Source of the DNA: an uncultured Flavobacteriales bacterium
GTDB taxonomy: Bacteria > Bacteroidota > Bacteroidia > Flavobacteriales_D > Crocinitomicaceae
Reading direction: 5' to 3'
DNA length: 64,000 bases
NCBI GenBank assembly: GCA_943789205.1
Contig: CALSTG010000001.1
Location: forward strand, 186,001 to 250,000
Both the position numbers and the translations under genes were made by a program. The notes beneath the pieces were generated by a model. The model was given only the letters and a program-made list of their open reading frames with translations. It had not been told where the DNA came from and did not search any database. This document shows positions 53,522-64,000 of this stretch, in pieces; positions within the stretch are counted from its first letter, which is position 1; each line of letters begins with the position of its first letter.

Positions 53522-54342
53522 TGCAATTAGGACTGATCAACACATTGACCATTGATAGGTTTACCCCTCCGGGAGCATTTCTTGAGGACGAACAAGGAAA
53601 TGAAGTACTACTGCCACAAAAGTATCTTTTAGACTCCTATGAACTAGGAGATAAAATCGATGTCTTTGTTTTTAAAGATTCCGAGCAAAGAATTGTATGT
53701 ACGACAGAGACTCCGCACCTTCTTTTAGGAGATTTTAAATATTTAAGAATTACACAAGTAAAACCAATTGGAGCATTTGCAGATTGGGGGCTTGACAAAA
53801 ACTTATTAATACCATTTAGCGAACAAATATGCCGATTAGAAGAGGAAGGATATTACCTATTTGTTTTAAGATATGATTACAAAACAGATCGCTTGTTCGG
53901 CAGCATGAGAGTTAGAAAAACACTTGAAGCATGTAAAGAAGATTTACAAGGTCAAGAGGTCGATCTACTCATCTGCGAACCCAATGACCTCGGGATAAGT
54001 GTTATTGTTAACAATCGATATGATGGATTAATTTTTGACTCAAACATCATAGCCAGTATTAATCCTGGTGATGAATGCAAAGGCTATGTTGAAAAAGTCA
54101 GAGAGGATGGAAAAATTGACATCCGACTAGAACCTGTGAATTTTGAAAAGTATGACCTTGCAGAAACTAAAATATTAGAATTAATGCAGGATACCGGTAA
54201 ACTGATGCTTAGCGATAAATCCCCATCAAACTTAATAAATGAAGAGTTGGGAATGAGTAAAAGAACTTTTAAACAAGCCATCGGCAAACTTTATAAACAC
54301 CGGAGAATTAAAATCCACAAAGACCACCTTGAGCTTCTATAA
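53521..54342 (+). CDS. CvfB-like S1-domain RNA-binding protein
   Basis: 273 residues. Tandem S1-type OB folds are visible (QVKPIGAFADWGLDKNLLIPFSEQ around 80, and GDECKGYVEKVREDGKIDIRL around 180) followed by a winged-helix end (NEELGMSKRTFKQAIGKLYKHRRI). This order is that of CvfB/YitL, conserved RNA-binding proteins tied to virulence regulation in Staphylococcus. The first base of its ATG is the last base of the preceding stop codon. Confidence 0.88.
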   Translation: MQLGLINTLTIDRFTPPGAFLEDEQGNEVLLPQKYLLDSYELGDKIDVFVFKDSEQRIVCTTETPHLLLGDFKYLRITQVKPIGAFADWGLDKNLLIPFSEQICRLEEEGYYLFVLRYDYKTDRLFGSMRVRKTLEACKEDLQGQEVDLLICEPNDLGISVIVNNRYDGLIFDSNIIASINPGDECKGYVEKVREDGKIDIRLEPVNFEKYDLAETKILELMQDTGKLMLSDKSPSNLINEELGMSKRTFKQAIGKLYKHRRIKIHKDHLELL

Positions 54343-54350
54343 GAAATACA

Positions 54351-56403
54351 CTATTTCGGGTGGTAATGTTTGATCGCATTGGCTATTACCTCAGCTTTAT
54401 CTAATGTCATTTTCTTGCGTTCCTGCTTGGCATATTTTTCCATTTGGTCGGTATAGTTTTTGCCAGCTGCATTTCTAGAATTCCCATAGGGAAGTACCGT
54501 CTCTATTTCAACATTATCATCAGTATACTGAATGATCATTATGTAAGATTCTCCATGCATAGGCTTTGCCGTTCCATTTTCGAAAGGCTTACTTGTCATT
54601 GCCGCAATCATATCCGTTAATCCAGGAACTGCCAAGCGCTTATTACCTCGGTGATGCACCTGATAGTCTCTCAAAGCAATATCATAACGCCCAAAATACT
54701 TTTTAAGATGTTTCTTCGTCGCCAATAAAGCTTTTTCCATACGCATTAAAGGTTCATAACCCTTAGATGAAAGATCAAGAAAGTTTTGATAATAAATTGC
54801 CCATTGGGCAGCACCAATATTAAAAGTGTCTGCACGTTTGTTCCATTCATGAATTGGAGCGATAACTTCAATTAAATCAGGATACGAATCTTTATCCACG
54901 CTAAATACAATATTTGCTCCCGAAGGTGTCCATAATGAATCAGGATATTGGATGTCATATTTGATGTCAAAAAAATCATTCATACTTAAGGATTCTTTTT
55001 TTGCTTTAAGATCCATAAATCTCTGACTCCTATTGTTTTCTGATTCCTTAAATCCAAGTTGAAAATCTTCAAAATCTTGGGCTTTAAGATTGTCATCTTT
55101 GTGCGCACTGTTGTATGGAGAATTGTTAGTGTTAAACAAATAACCATGTGCAGGATTTAACAACTTAGGAAGGCTTTCATAACTCAAATAGCCTTTTTGT
55201 AATATTTCAGAGCGTTCTCCTTTCATAACACCATTTATTCGTTCACTATTTATAGACCTTTCTGGAACACGTCCAATACTCATGTAAAAAATACTATCAT
55301 CACGATCCGCATACATTAAATTAAAGCGAGGAACTGACATCATTTTTAAAGCACTTTCAAACTCCTTCCAACTTGATGCCTTCCCCATTTTATACCACTG
55401 ATCAATCGAACTAATATTTTCAAAAGCATTAGAATAAAACGCATAGGTCCCTTTTTTATTCTTAATTACGGGACCAAAAACACTCCACTGCAATTTACGT
55501 TTAACGCCTAATTTTAAGCCTATTTTGGTTTTCATTTTCAACTTCACAGACGCGTTTTCAAATGACACCCATTTCCCATCGAGCCAATATTGATTTTTAT
55601 TTTTCGGATTAATTTTCAATTCATACAAATCGGTAAGGTCAGGGTAATTATAGGTATGGGTCCAACCCAAATGTTCATTTGTGCCAATCATTGGAAATGG
55701 TGAGCCCGGAAATAATCCCCCCAAAATATTCCATCCTTCATCCGAGTTAAGATGTGCCTCATACCACGAAAATGGACCTTCAAGCGGTTGGTGGGTATTG
55801 ACATTTAAAACAGTTTTATTGTGTTTCATAATTGACCTGCTAAAAGCAAAAGCATTTGAGCCTATTGTCTTTTCTTCTAGCTCCTCATCTACAGATTTGT
55901 TAGAGTTAGAAAGAAGTGCACCTAGCATATCTCCAGTATCAGAGAAAAAGTGAATCACCAAATTATAACCAGTTAAATAATCTAGTACAGTCATTGGAAA
56001 ACTATTTTTAACCAAGACTTTAGAGGGGAACGCTTTAGCAAAAGCGTTAATTCCTGCAACATAACCTTCAATAACCTTAAGCACCTCGGGTGATAACTGA
56101 TTTATATGTTTTTCAGCTGTCTGTCGACATCGCAACAAAGACAACTAGGTAATCCATTATAACTCCTTCTTTACCGCTATGCAAACCCATTAGACCTTTT
56201 GAAGGTAAAAAAGTATATTGAATCGTCTCAAAATCATCTTCAGCATGCGCCCAAGCTAAACCGTAAGCAGCATCCTTATCTGAAATAGCATAAATATGAG
56301 GCACCCCATACACATCTCGGTATATATCTATTTGCTCAACATTTATTTGTCCATGTATGGAATAACACATTAAAAAGCAGACATGTAGAAAGATAGACTT
56401 CAT
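54351..56403 (-). CDS. Penicillin acylase-family Ntn hydrolase (frameshifted)
   Basis: ORF 56113-56403 (96 aa) encodes the signal peptide and alpha-chain start (VEQIDIYRDVYGVPHIYA, GLAWAHAEDDFETIQ). ORF 54351-56144 (597 aa) encodes the rest. They join near 56135 in GTCTTTGTTGCG, giving ...DYLVVFLRCRQTAEKH and about 683 residues. The autocleavage site and nucleophile Ser are in TIGSNAFAFSR. Family members hydrolyse amides such as beta-lactam side chains or acyl-homoserine lactones in the periplasm. The actual substrate is unknown. Confidence 0.85.
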
Positions 56404-56491
56404 TGTTTTTTATTTGATTAACGCACAGTTGTCTAAAAAGTTGTATCCATTTTATATTCTTCAAAATAACAGTGATATAAGGCCTTATTGA

Positions 56492-56522
56492 TTGTTGCAA
56501 TCAGGTTAAAAGCATATATTTG
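56492..56522 (+). promoter_or_regulatory. Predicted promoter of efp, near-leaderless
   Basis: TTG at 56492-56494 and TATATTTG at 56515-56522 are 20 bases apart, fitting the Bacteroidota promoter. The efp ATG begins at 56528, five bases past the box, about where transcription should start, so the mRNA would have little or no leader. Confidence 0.55.
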
Positions 56523-56527
56523 CACCT

Positions 56528-57094
56528 ATGGCAAATACTTCAGATATCAAAAATGGATTGTGTATTAAGCACAATGGAAAGCTATTTCAAATTATTGAAT
56601 TCCAGCATGTAAAACCTGGAAAAGGACCTGCTTTTGTTCGTACTAAAATGCGTCAGATTGAATCGGGAAAGGTGTTAGACCACACCTTCTCTGCTGGACA
56701 TAAAATTGAAACGGTCAGAATAGAAAACAGAGATTATCAATATTTATATCAAGATGGTGATTTCTACGTATTCATGAATTCTAAGAACTATGAACAAGTG
56801 AATATTGCCCTGGCCATGGTTGAAAAAGCAGAATTTCTTCAAGAAGGTATGATGGTAAATATTTTATTCCACGCGGAGGAAGAGCTTCCACTTGTGATAG
56901 ACCTTCCGATGCACATCATATCTGAAATTACTTATACGGAACCTGGTATTAAAGGAGATACTGCAACAAACAGCATGAAACCCGCAACGATAGCCACAGG
57001 AGCCGAAATTCGTGTCCCTTTATTTATCAATACAGGTGAAGTCATAAAGATTGATACTCGCACAGGCGTATATGTTGAACGCGTTAAAAACTAA
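56528..57094 (+). CDS. efp: Elongation factor P
   Basis: 188 residues, the normal length. KOW-type N-terminal domain with the loop HVKPGKGPAFVRTK, where Lys32 occupies the tip position that is modified in some bacteria, then two OB domains ending VPLFINTGEVIKIDTRTG. EF-P rescues ribosomes stalled at polyproline stretches. No EpmA or EpmB modification gene is nearby. gcvT follows after 3 bases, so the two are likely one transcript. Confidence 0.97.
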   Translation: MANTSDIKNGLCIKHNGKLFQIIEFQHVKPGKGPAFVRTKMRQIESGKVLDHTFSAGHKIETVRIENRDYQYLYQDGDFYVFMNSKNYEQVNIALAMVEKAEFLQEGMMVNILFHAEEELPLVIDLPMHIISEITYTEPGIKGDTATNSMKPATIATGAEIRVPLFINTGEVIKIDTRTGVYVERVKN

Positions 57095-57097
57095 TAA

Positions 57098-58180
57098 ATG
57101 AAAAGTACTGCACTGACTGAAAAACATATTGCTCTAGGCGCTAAAATGGTTCCCTTTGCAGGATATTCTATGCCGGTTCAATACGAGGGGGTTACAATTG
57201 AGCACGAAACAGTCAGAAATGGAGTTGGCGTTTTTGATGTTTCACATATGGGAGAATTCATTTTAAAGGGTGAAAATGCACTTAAACTGATACAAAAATT
57301 TTCATCAAATGACGCCTCAAAAATGCATGATGGTAAGGCACAATACAGTTGTATGCCGAATGGAAAAGGCGGGATTGTAGATGATCTAATCATTTACAGA
57401 ATTAATGAAAATGAGTACTTTCTAGTAGTAAATGCGTCAAACATCGAAAAGGATTGGAATTGGATTTCTGCTCAAAACAATCTTGGTGTAGAAATGACCA
57501 ATGTTTCTGACGACTATTGCTTATTGGCAATTCAAGGACCTCAAGCTGCAGAGGCAATGCAAAGCCTGACAAGTGTTGACTTAAGCAATATGACTTATTA
57601 TACGTTTGAGCATAACAAATTTGCGGGAATAAATAATGTAATGATTTCTGCAACTGGCTATACTGGTTCAGGTGGCTTCGAAATCTATGTGCGAAATGAA
57701 AATGCCAACGAATTATGGGAAAAGGTGTTTCTTGCCGGTAAATCTTATGGTATAAAACCTATTGGACTCGCGGCTAGAGATACACTGAGATTAGAAATGG
57801 GCTTTTGTTTATACGGGAACGATATCACAGATGAGACGAGTCCCTTAGAGGCAGGTCTCGGATGGATTACCAAATTCAGCAAAGATTTTGTTGACTGTGA
57901 TTTTCTAAAAAATCAAAAAGAAGCGGGTGTGACTAAAAAACTAATTGCATTTGAAATGATTGATCGAGGCATTCCAAGAAAGGATTATGAAATTCATGAT
58001 AGAGAAGGAAATAAAATAGGAATCGTCACTTCCGGCACAATGTCTCCATCAATGAAAAAAGGGATTGGTTTAGGTTATGTCAATTTACCACACAATCAAA
58101 TAGATTCTGACATTTTTATATCAGTTCGAAACAAGAGTCTAAAAGCAAAAGTGGTTAAAGCTCCCTTTTATAAAAAATAG
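57098..58180 (+). CDS. gcvT: Aminomethyltransferase (glycine cleavage T protein)
   Basis: 360 residues. [49 protein letters not shown] and the C-terminal [19 protein letters not shown] segment are the standard T-protein landmarks. It transfers the methylene group from the H-protein aminomethyl arm to tetrahydrofolate. It starts 3 bases after efp. The other glycine cleavage genes are not in the window. Confidence 0.96.
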   Translation: MKSTALTEKHIALGAKMVPFAGYSMPVQYEGVTIEHETVRNGVGVFDVSHMGEFILKGENALKLIQKFSSNDASKMHDGKAQYSCMPNGKGGIVDDLIIYRINENEYFLVVNASNIEKDWNWISAQNNLGVEMTNVSDDYCLLAIQGPQAAEAMQSLTSVDLSNMTYYTFEHNKFAGINNVMISATGYTGSGGFEIYVRNENANELWEKVFLAGKSYGIKPIGLAARDTLRLEMGFCLYGNDITDETSPLEAGLGWITKFSKDFVDCDFLKNQKEAGVTKKLIAFEMIDRGIPRKDYEIHDREGNKIGIVTSGTMSPSMKKGIGLGYVNLPHNQIDSDIFISVRNKSLKAKVVKAPFYKK

Positions 58181-58182
58181 TA

Positions 58183-58320
58183 TTAAAATTTCGGACACTT
58201 TTTACAAGCATAACCTTTCTTTTTATACTTTTTACAACACTTCTTTTTTTTATCACAGCATTGCATTTGCTCCTCGCAAATGACAAACTGTTCGTTGAAA
58301 GATGGTTCTAATTTTCGCAC
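58183..58320 (-). CDS. Tiny Cys/Lys-rich protein (not in ORF track)
   Basis: A 45-codon frame from a GTG at 58320, or 27 codons from the ATG at 58266. The end is CCDKKKKCCKKYKKKG followed by ACKKCPKF. Six Cys in the last 25 residues, in pairs among many Lys, are unlikely by chance and suggest metal or nucleic-acid binding. Its stop lies 3 bases beyond the convergent gcvT stop, and the gdhA terminator lies upstream. I recall short Bacteroidota proteins with similar CCKKYKKKG tails but cannot name a family. Confidence 0.5.
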   Translation of the reverse strand: MRKLEPSFNEQFVICEEQMQCCDKKKKCCKKYKKKGYACKKCPKF

Positions 58321-58380
58321 TATTTAGAAAGATTCTAAACAAAGATAATAACTTAAACGAATCAAGTGATAATTGTGTAA

Positions 58381-58404
58381 AAAAAAAGTGCTGAACTCAG
58401 CACT
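58381..58404 (-). terminator. Rho-independent terminator of gdhA
   Basis: AGTGCTGA-GT-TCAGCACT stem of 8 bp on the minus strand followed by at least seven T, about 30 bases after the gdhA stop codon. Confidence 0.88.
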
Positions 58405-58433
58405 CTTTTCTTCAATATGTTTTTAAGCTAGGT

Positions 58434-59795
<1,362 letters not shown>

Positions 59796-60006
59796 TTAAT
59801 TTTTAAAGTTCAAATCGAGGCAAAAATAAGCAAGATTTACTAATGTTAAATGTTATTTATAAAAAAGTTAAATAGTATTTACTGAACCTCAATACCCATC
59901 TATATTTCGAATAATTTTTAGTTAGACATAAAATGCATTATTTTTGCTTTTAGATAAGCAACCTTCTTTAGGTATAAACGTTTACTAATTAAGAAGAAAA
60001 TTAGAG

Positions 60007-62709
60007 ATGATTACTAGAAAAACTATTACTGCTTTTTTAAGCTTTTTATTTATTGCACTTAACACCTACTCACAACAACAAATTTGTCTTGGTGATGACA
60101 TTACACTTTGTGCTGGTGAAACTGTAGATATCGAGAACTGTGCGCCAGGTGGGGCAGGTACATTCTTAGGTGGCCTACATTTAGAAAATCCAACCGTTAT
60201 TCCAACCATGACCGATGACTCTTGGAGTGCAGCAGCCAATATTGGCTTTGATTTTACATTCTACGGAAATGTTTTCCAACAATTCACCATTGGCTCGAAT
60301 GGAATTATTTCTTTTAATATGGCAAATGCAGGAGGTTATTGTCCATGGTCACTGGATGGAACAGCATTGCCGAGCGGTGCAATTACAGCCACTCACAACT
60401 CCATAATGCCTGCGTATCAAGATATGAACCCGTCAAATTTTACGAGTCCTGATGGAAATATACAATACGAAACAATTGGTACAGCACCAAATAGAATGTG
60501 TGTCATTCTTTACAAAGAAATTGGTGCATTTCAGTGTGGTATTACAGAGTGCAATTATTTAGGTGTAGTTCTTTTTGAAACATCTAATAATGTTGAAATA
60601 CACATTGGTAAAAAAACCGTCTGTGCCGGATGGAATGGTGGCTTAGCTATTCAGGGTATCCAAAACAACAATGGAACCATTGCCCATATCACTCCAGGAA
60701 GAAACAATACAGTTTGGAATGCAGACAACGATGCCTATCGTTGGAATTATGGTGGAGGTAATGATTACACTATTGAGGCGATACCATATGTCCAGGTTAC
60801 TGGAGCGAACAGTAATTTGGTATGGAATAATGAAAACGGAGAAACATTTCCATACACGCAAATTTTGACAGTAACGAGTCCTCCTCCAGGAACAACCGGT
60901 TACTTCTTAACAGCCTCAGCATGTGGAACTGCTCTAGGAGCTGTTTCAGACACCACGTACATTACGACGGCTGCCCCTGAAGTTATTGCAACTGCTACTG
61001 ACGATGTTTGTAGTCAAGGTGTTGGTTCCGTAACAGCCGTTCCAGGTCCTGGTTCTCCAGAACCGTGTACCTACTCTTGGCCAGCATTGGGCGCGGGAAC
61101 GCAAACAGTAAACAATGTGTTACCAGGAACCTATACTGTTTCAATGATTGACGGGAATGGATGCAATACAAGCGCAAATATTACAGTCGGAGATAGTCCT
61201 GCAACATTCTCAGGTACGATGACTCCTGTCAGTTGTTCCGGAGGAAATGACGGTACGGCTACTGCATCCATGACCCCATCCGATGGCACAGAAACATTTC
61301 TTTGGGATAATAACGAAACCACTGCAACCATAACAAATTTACAAGAAGGAACCTATAATTGCGTTGTGACCTCTCCTTCAGGCTGTATTGGAAATGTTTC
61401 AATTACTGTAGGTGTAATTTCTCCAATGACACTTAATATTGACAATCAAATCGATGCACAATGCAATAGTGCTGCCGACGGAACGATATCAGTTGGTGTA
61501 ACTGATGGCACAGCACCTTACTCCTATTCATGGGATCAAAGTGTAAGTACGAGCAACGAAGCTATTGATTTATTTGCTGGTAGCCATACCATAACCGTAA
61601 CAGATTACAATGGTTGTATCGAGACCATAACAACAACAATAAGCGAACCTGATCCACTAAGTATTACATCTATTTCTGAGGACAGTGTTATTTGTGCAGA
61701 TGCATTTATTGACATCGAAGCAACCGGCGCAGGTGGCTCATCACCTTATTTTTATACCTGGACAGCGAATGGGACAATTATTGATCCTGGACAGTCCATA
61801 ACTGTAAACCCAAATACCAACAATACCCAATATTGTGTTACGTTATCTGAAGAATGTGGATCACCTGAAGTTTCTGAGTGTCTATCAATTACCTTTCCTG
61901 ATAACATAACCCCTGTAATTACGCCAGATTTTGAGAAATTATGCGACCCCGCTGATTTTTTGATTTCAAACAATACCATTAACAATGCAGATGTACAAAC
62001 CACGAACTATGTATTTTCAAATGGTGATGTTTACACTACAAATGGAACCGAAACATTGTCATGTTCGTTCGAAACACCAGGTGTTTATGATTGTTTCGTG
62101 ACCATTACCTCAAATTATGGATGTACGTATGTACAAGAATTTCAAAATCTCATTGAGGTTACAGCTCCACCTGAAGCCAATTTTGCAATTTCAAAAAATC
62201 CTGCTACGTGGTTTGAAACGGAAATCCAAACAACAGAATCGTGTACTGGAGATGTTGTTGACTACGATTGGTTTAGCTTAGGTGCAGATAACGTCATAAA
62301 CAACGGTGGTTCTGCGTTTTTCACGTATCCTGAAGGTGTTGCAGGAACTTACCCAATCACCTTAATTGCAACAACCAACGAAGGCTGTTCGGATACCATT
62401 ACGCTAGAAATTGAAGTCATACCGGATGTCATATTTTATGCGCCCAATGCGTTCACGCCAGACAATGACGAACACAATCAAACTTGGTCAATCGTAGTTG
62501 AGGGTATTGATTATCAAAATTTCAGCCTAGAAATATTTAATAAGTGGGGTGAAACTATATGGGAGACAAAAGATATTAAAGCAGAATGGGACGGTACCTA
62601 CAATAACCAAAAGGTAACTGAAGGAACCTACATTTGGAGAGCTATATACAAAGACCGTGAAAATGATGGTAGAAAAATCCACACCGGATACATCAATTTA
62701 ATTCGATAA
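60007..62709 (+). CDS. T9SS type B cargo protein with SprB-like repeats
   Basis: 900 residues, intact. Signal peptide (FLSFLFIALNTYSQ), an N-terminal beta domain (about 25-270, with IGFDFTFYGNVFQQFTIGSNG, like nidogen-type propeller or lectin-like surface domains), three SprB-type repeats (about 330-560, e.g. SCSGGNDGTATASMTP), a Cys-rich Ig-like part, a PKD-like domain and a type B C-terminal domain (YAPNAFTPDNDEHNQTWS...TGYINLIR). It should be exported by T9SS and stay at the surface. No PorP/SprF gene follows; a DUF4197 lipoprotein gene starts 3 bases later. Confidence 0.9.
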   Translation: MITRKTITAFLSFLFIALNTYSQQQICLGDDITLCAGETVDIENCAPGGAGTFLGGLHLENPTVIPTMTDDSWSAAANIGFDFTFYGNVFQQFTIGSNGIISFNMANAGGYCPWSLDGTALPSGAITATHNSIMPAYQDMNPSNFTSPDGNIQYETIGTAPNRMCVILYKEIGAFQCGITECNYLGVVLFETSNNVEIHIGKKTVCAGWNGGLAIQGIQNNNGTIAHITPGRNNTVWNADNDAYRWNYGGGNDYTIEAIPYVQVTGANSNLVWNNENGETFPYTQILTVTSPPPGTTGYFLTASACGTALGAVSDTTYITTAAPEVIATATDDVCSQGVGSVTAVPGPGSPEPCTYSWPALGAGTQTVNNVLPGTYTVSMIDGNGCNTSANITVGDSPATFSGTMTPVSCSGGNDGTATASMTPSDGTETFLWDNNETTATITNLQEGTYNCVVTSPSGCIGNVSITVGVISPMTLNIDNQIDAQCNSAADGTISVGVTDGTAPYSYSWDQSVSTSNEAIDLFAGSHTITVTDYNGCIETITTTISEPDPLSITSISEDSVICADAFIDIEATGAGGSSPYFYTWTANGTIIDPGQSITVNPNTNNTQYCVTLSEECGSPEVSECLSITFPDNITPVITPDFEKLCDPADFLISNNTINNADVQTTNYVFSNGDVYTTNGTETLSCSFETPGVYDCFVTITSNYGCTYVQEFQNLIEVTAPPEANFAISKNPATWFETEIQTTESCTGDVVDYDWFSLGADNVINNGGSAFFTYPEGVAGTYPITLIATTNEGCSDTITLEIEVIPDVIFYAPNAFTPDNDEHNQTWSIVVEGIDYQNFSLEIFNKWGETIWETKDIKAEWDGTYNNQKVTEGTYIWRAIYKDRENDGRKIHTGYINLIR

Positions 62710-62712
62710 CTT

Positions 62713-63465
62713 ATGAAAAGAAATCTGAAACTGTTTATTTGTTTAACTCTTGTATTTTCAACCTCTTGTGATGTACTTGATAGTGCAGCAAGACAAGCGG
62801 GAAACTACATCAATGACGGTTCGTCGACTCCTGAGGTACCTGCTCTAACAAACGATGAGGTTATTGCAGGGTTGAAAGAAGCTTTAACGGTTGGGATCAG
62901 TAATTCCGTGGATGTAACCTCCGTTACAGATGGTTTTTTGGGAAACGCGCAAATTAAACTTCCTTTTCCACCTGATGCATTAAAAGTTAGACAGAAGGCC
63001 CTTGACCTAGGATTAAATGGTCAAGTAGAACGATTTGAAACTACATTAAATAGAGCAGCTGAAGAAGCATGTAAGGAAGCACTTCCTATTTTCAAAAATG
63101 CGATAACAGGGATGTCGGTTCAAGATGGTTTTGCAATTCTCAATGGCGGTAATGGAGCTGCAACTAAATTTTTAAAAGACCAAACAACTCAAAGCCTTAA
63201 ACAAGCATTTGCTCCAAAAGTAGAGGCGGCAATTTCAAAAGTGAAATTAACCGAATATTGGAGTCCTCTAATTAACAAGTATAATACAGCAATGACCCTT
63301 ACTGGTGGGGATAAAATCAATCCTGACTTGGAATTATTTGTTACAGAGCGTGCTATTGACGGACTTTTTTTAATGGTCGAAAAGGAAGAAAATAAAATAC
63401 GATTAGATCCTATCGCTCGAGTATCGGAGCTTCTAAATAAAGTTTTTGGCAGCTTAACAAATTAA
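62713..63465 (+). CDS. DUF4197 lipoprotein
   Basis: 250 residues with a lipoprotein signal (CLTLVFSTSC). The body matches the DUF4197 layout: ALTVGISNSVDVTSVTDGFLGN, IKLPFPPDALKVR, QDGFAILNGGNGAATKFL and an ending GLFLMVEKEENKIR. Function is unknown; the family is mostly helical and periplasmic. It starts 3 bases after the cargo gene and may share its transcript. Confidence 0.88.
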   Translation: MKRNLKLFICLTLVFSTSCDVLDSAARQAGNYINDGSSTPEVPALTNDEVIAGLKEALTVGISNSVDVTSVTDGFLGNAQIKLPFPPDALKVRQKALDLGLNGQVERFETTLNRAAEEACKEALPIFKNAITGMSVQDGFAILNGGNGAATKFLKDQTTQSLKQAFAPKVEAAISKVKLTEYWSPLINKYNTAMTLTGGDKINPDLELFVTERAIDGLFLMVEKEENKIRLDPIARVSELLNKVFGSLTN

Positions 63466-63471
63466 TTCTAT

Positions 63472-64000
63472 TTGAAAACCTTTGCGTCAACTGAGCTCGT
63501 TTTAAATGCTAAAAACCAGGTTTATCACCTTGGAATTTCAGCAGAAAACCTATCCCATAAGATAATACTTGTAGGCGACCAGGAAAGAGTGCCCCTTGTT
63601 GCAGCATTTTTTGATGAAATTGAATTCTCTTCGAATCACAGAGAGTTTTTCTGTCAGACAGGCACTTATAAAAATAAACGAATTTCAGTTATTTCAACAG
63701 GAATAGGCACAGACAATATAGATATTGTTATAAACGAAATCGACGCTGCTTTTAATATCGATACAGAGACTCGAACTGAAAAAGCGCAAACAACAAAACT
63801 TGAAATATTACGAATAGGAACTTGTGGTTTACTTCAAAGGAATATTCCTATCCATTCTTATATTCTAAGTGAATATGCGATGGGACTTGATAATATTGGG
63901 CATTTCTACAATATCAATTACGATAATGACGAGCAAGATTTACTGTCGTCAATTGTAGATGAAAACATGTTTCCGGCTCATGTTCATCCTTACATCAAAA
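63472..64000 (+). CDS. Nucleoside phosphorylase (uridine phosphorylase-like), partial
   Basis: 176 codons before the window end, missing from the ORF track because it starts with TTG at 63472, just after an in-frame stop. YHLGISAENLSHKIILVGDQERVP, the phosphate-site VISTGIGTDNIDIVINEID and the ILRIGTCGLLQ segment are typical of the PNP/UDP phosphorylase family. Members split nucleosides with phosphate to free base and ribose 1-phosphate. The base-specificity region lies mostly beyond the window. Confidence 0.85.
   Translation, partial: MKTFASTELVLNAKNQVYHLGISAENLSHKIILVGDQERVPLVAAFFDEIEFSSNHREFFCQTGTYKNKRISVISTGIGTDNIDIVINEIDAAFNIDTETRTEKAQTTKLEILRIGTCGLLQRNIPIHSYILSEYAMGLDNIGHFYNINYDNDEQDLLSSIVDENMFPAHVHPYIK

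Overview
The window looks like a draft chromosome segment from a marine-type Bacteroidota, probably order Flavobacteriales. Pointers are PorP/SprF, several proteins with type IX secretion (T9SS) C-terminal sorting domains, many SprB-type repeats, Bacteroidota-style topoisomerase IV genes, promoters of the TTG-N19/20-TAnnTTTG kind, and almost no Shine-Dalgarno sites. The assignment rests on families recognised by eye; no database was searched.

Layout. 1-8.6 kb, minus strand: a likely metal-uptake operon (His/Cys-rich small protein, TonB-dependent receptor, Cys-rich small lipoprotein) followed by a secreted S8 protease. Most of this block is present twice in tandem with a period of about 4.69 kb; the left copy runs off the window edge and its receptor is truncated and frameshifted. 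8.8-15.6 kb, plus strand: a decayed small type B T9SS cargo gene, the first third of a PorP/SprF gene, a giant LamG-repeat cargo protein lacking its 5' end, and a full PorP/SprF fused to thrombospondin-3 repeats and an OmpA domain. 15.7-23.6 kb: a lipoprotein/Pmp3 fusion, a DUF2752 protein and a secreted M43 metalloprotease with a long 159-bp repeat array. 23.7-36.6 kb: ordinary genes (GreA/B-like factor, CapA-like phosphoesterase, carotenoid-type desaturase, HU, SDR, gmhA, nhaC, uvrA, cmk, a GT90-like glycosyltransferase, a Cys/Met-metabolism PLP enzyme). 36.8-43.9 kb: a giant adhesin with about 20 SprB repeats. 44.1-58.2 kb: a membrane protein, parC-parE, aminotransferase, rhomboid protease, rpe, a secreted unknown, a CvfB-like S1 protein, penicillin acylase, efp, gcvT and a tiny Cys/Lys-rich ORF. 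58.4-64 kb: gdhA, another type B cargo protein, a DUF4197 lipoprotein and a nucleoside phosphorylase cut by the window end.

How it fits together. Five cargo genes, one of them decayed, carry or carried the gliding-motility-associated (type B) C-terminal domain, and two of them are followed directly by PorP/SprF genes, the usual partner arrangement for such cargo. The S8 protease carries a type A domain. The rest is mostly housekeeping metabolism and DNA maintenance.

Sequence quality. At least eleven genes, including essential ones such as parC, are broken by small indels that restore a sensible protein when one base is added or removed, often in short homopolymers. I read most of these as sequencing or consensus errors. 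Several ORF-track entries are therefore halves of one gene and are merged here. The two ~4.7-kb duplications may likewise be real or an assembly product. I saw no tRNA, rRNA, CRISPR array, transposase, prophage or defence system. The most unusual protein architecture is the PorP/SprF-TSP3-OmpA fusion.
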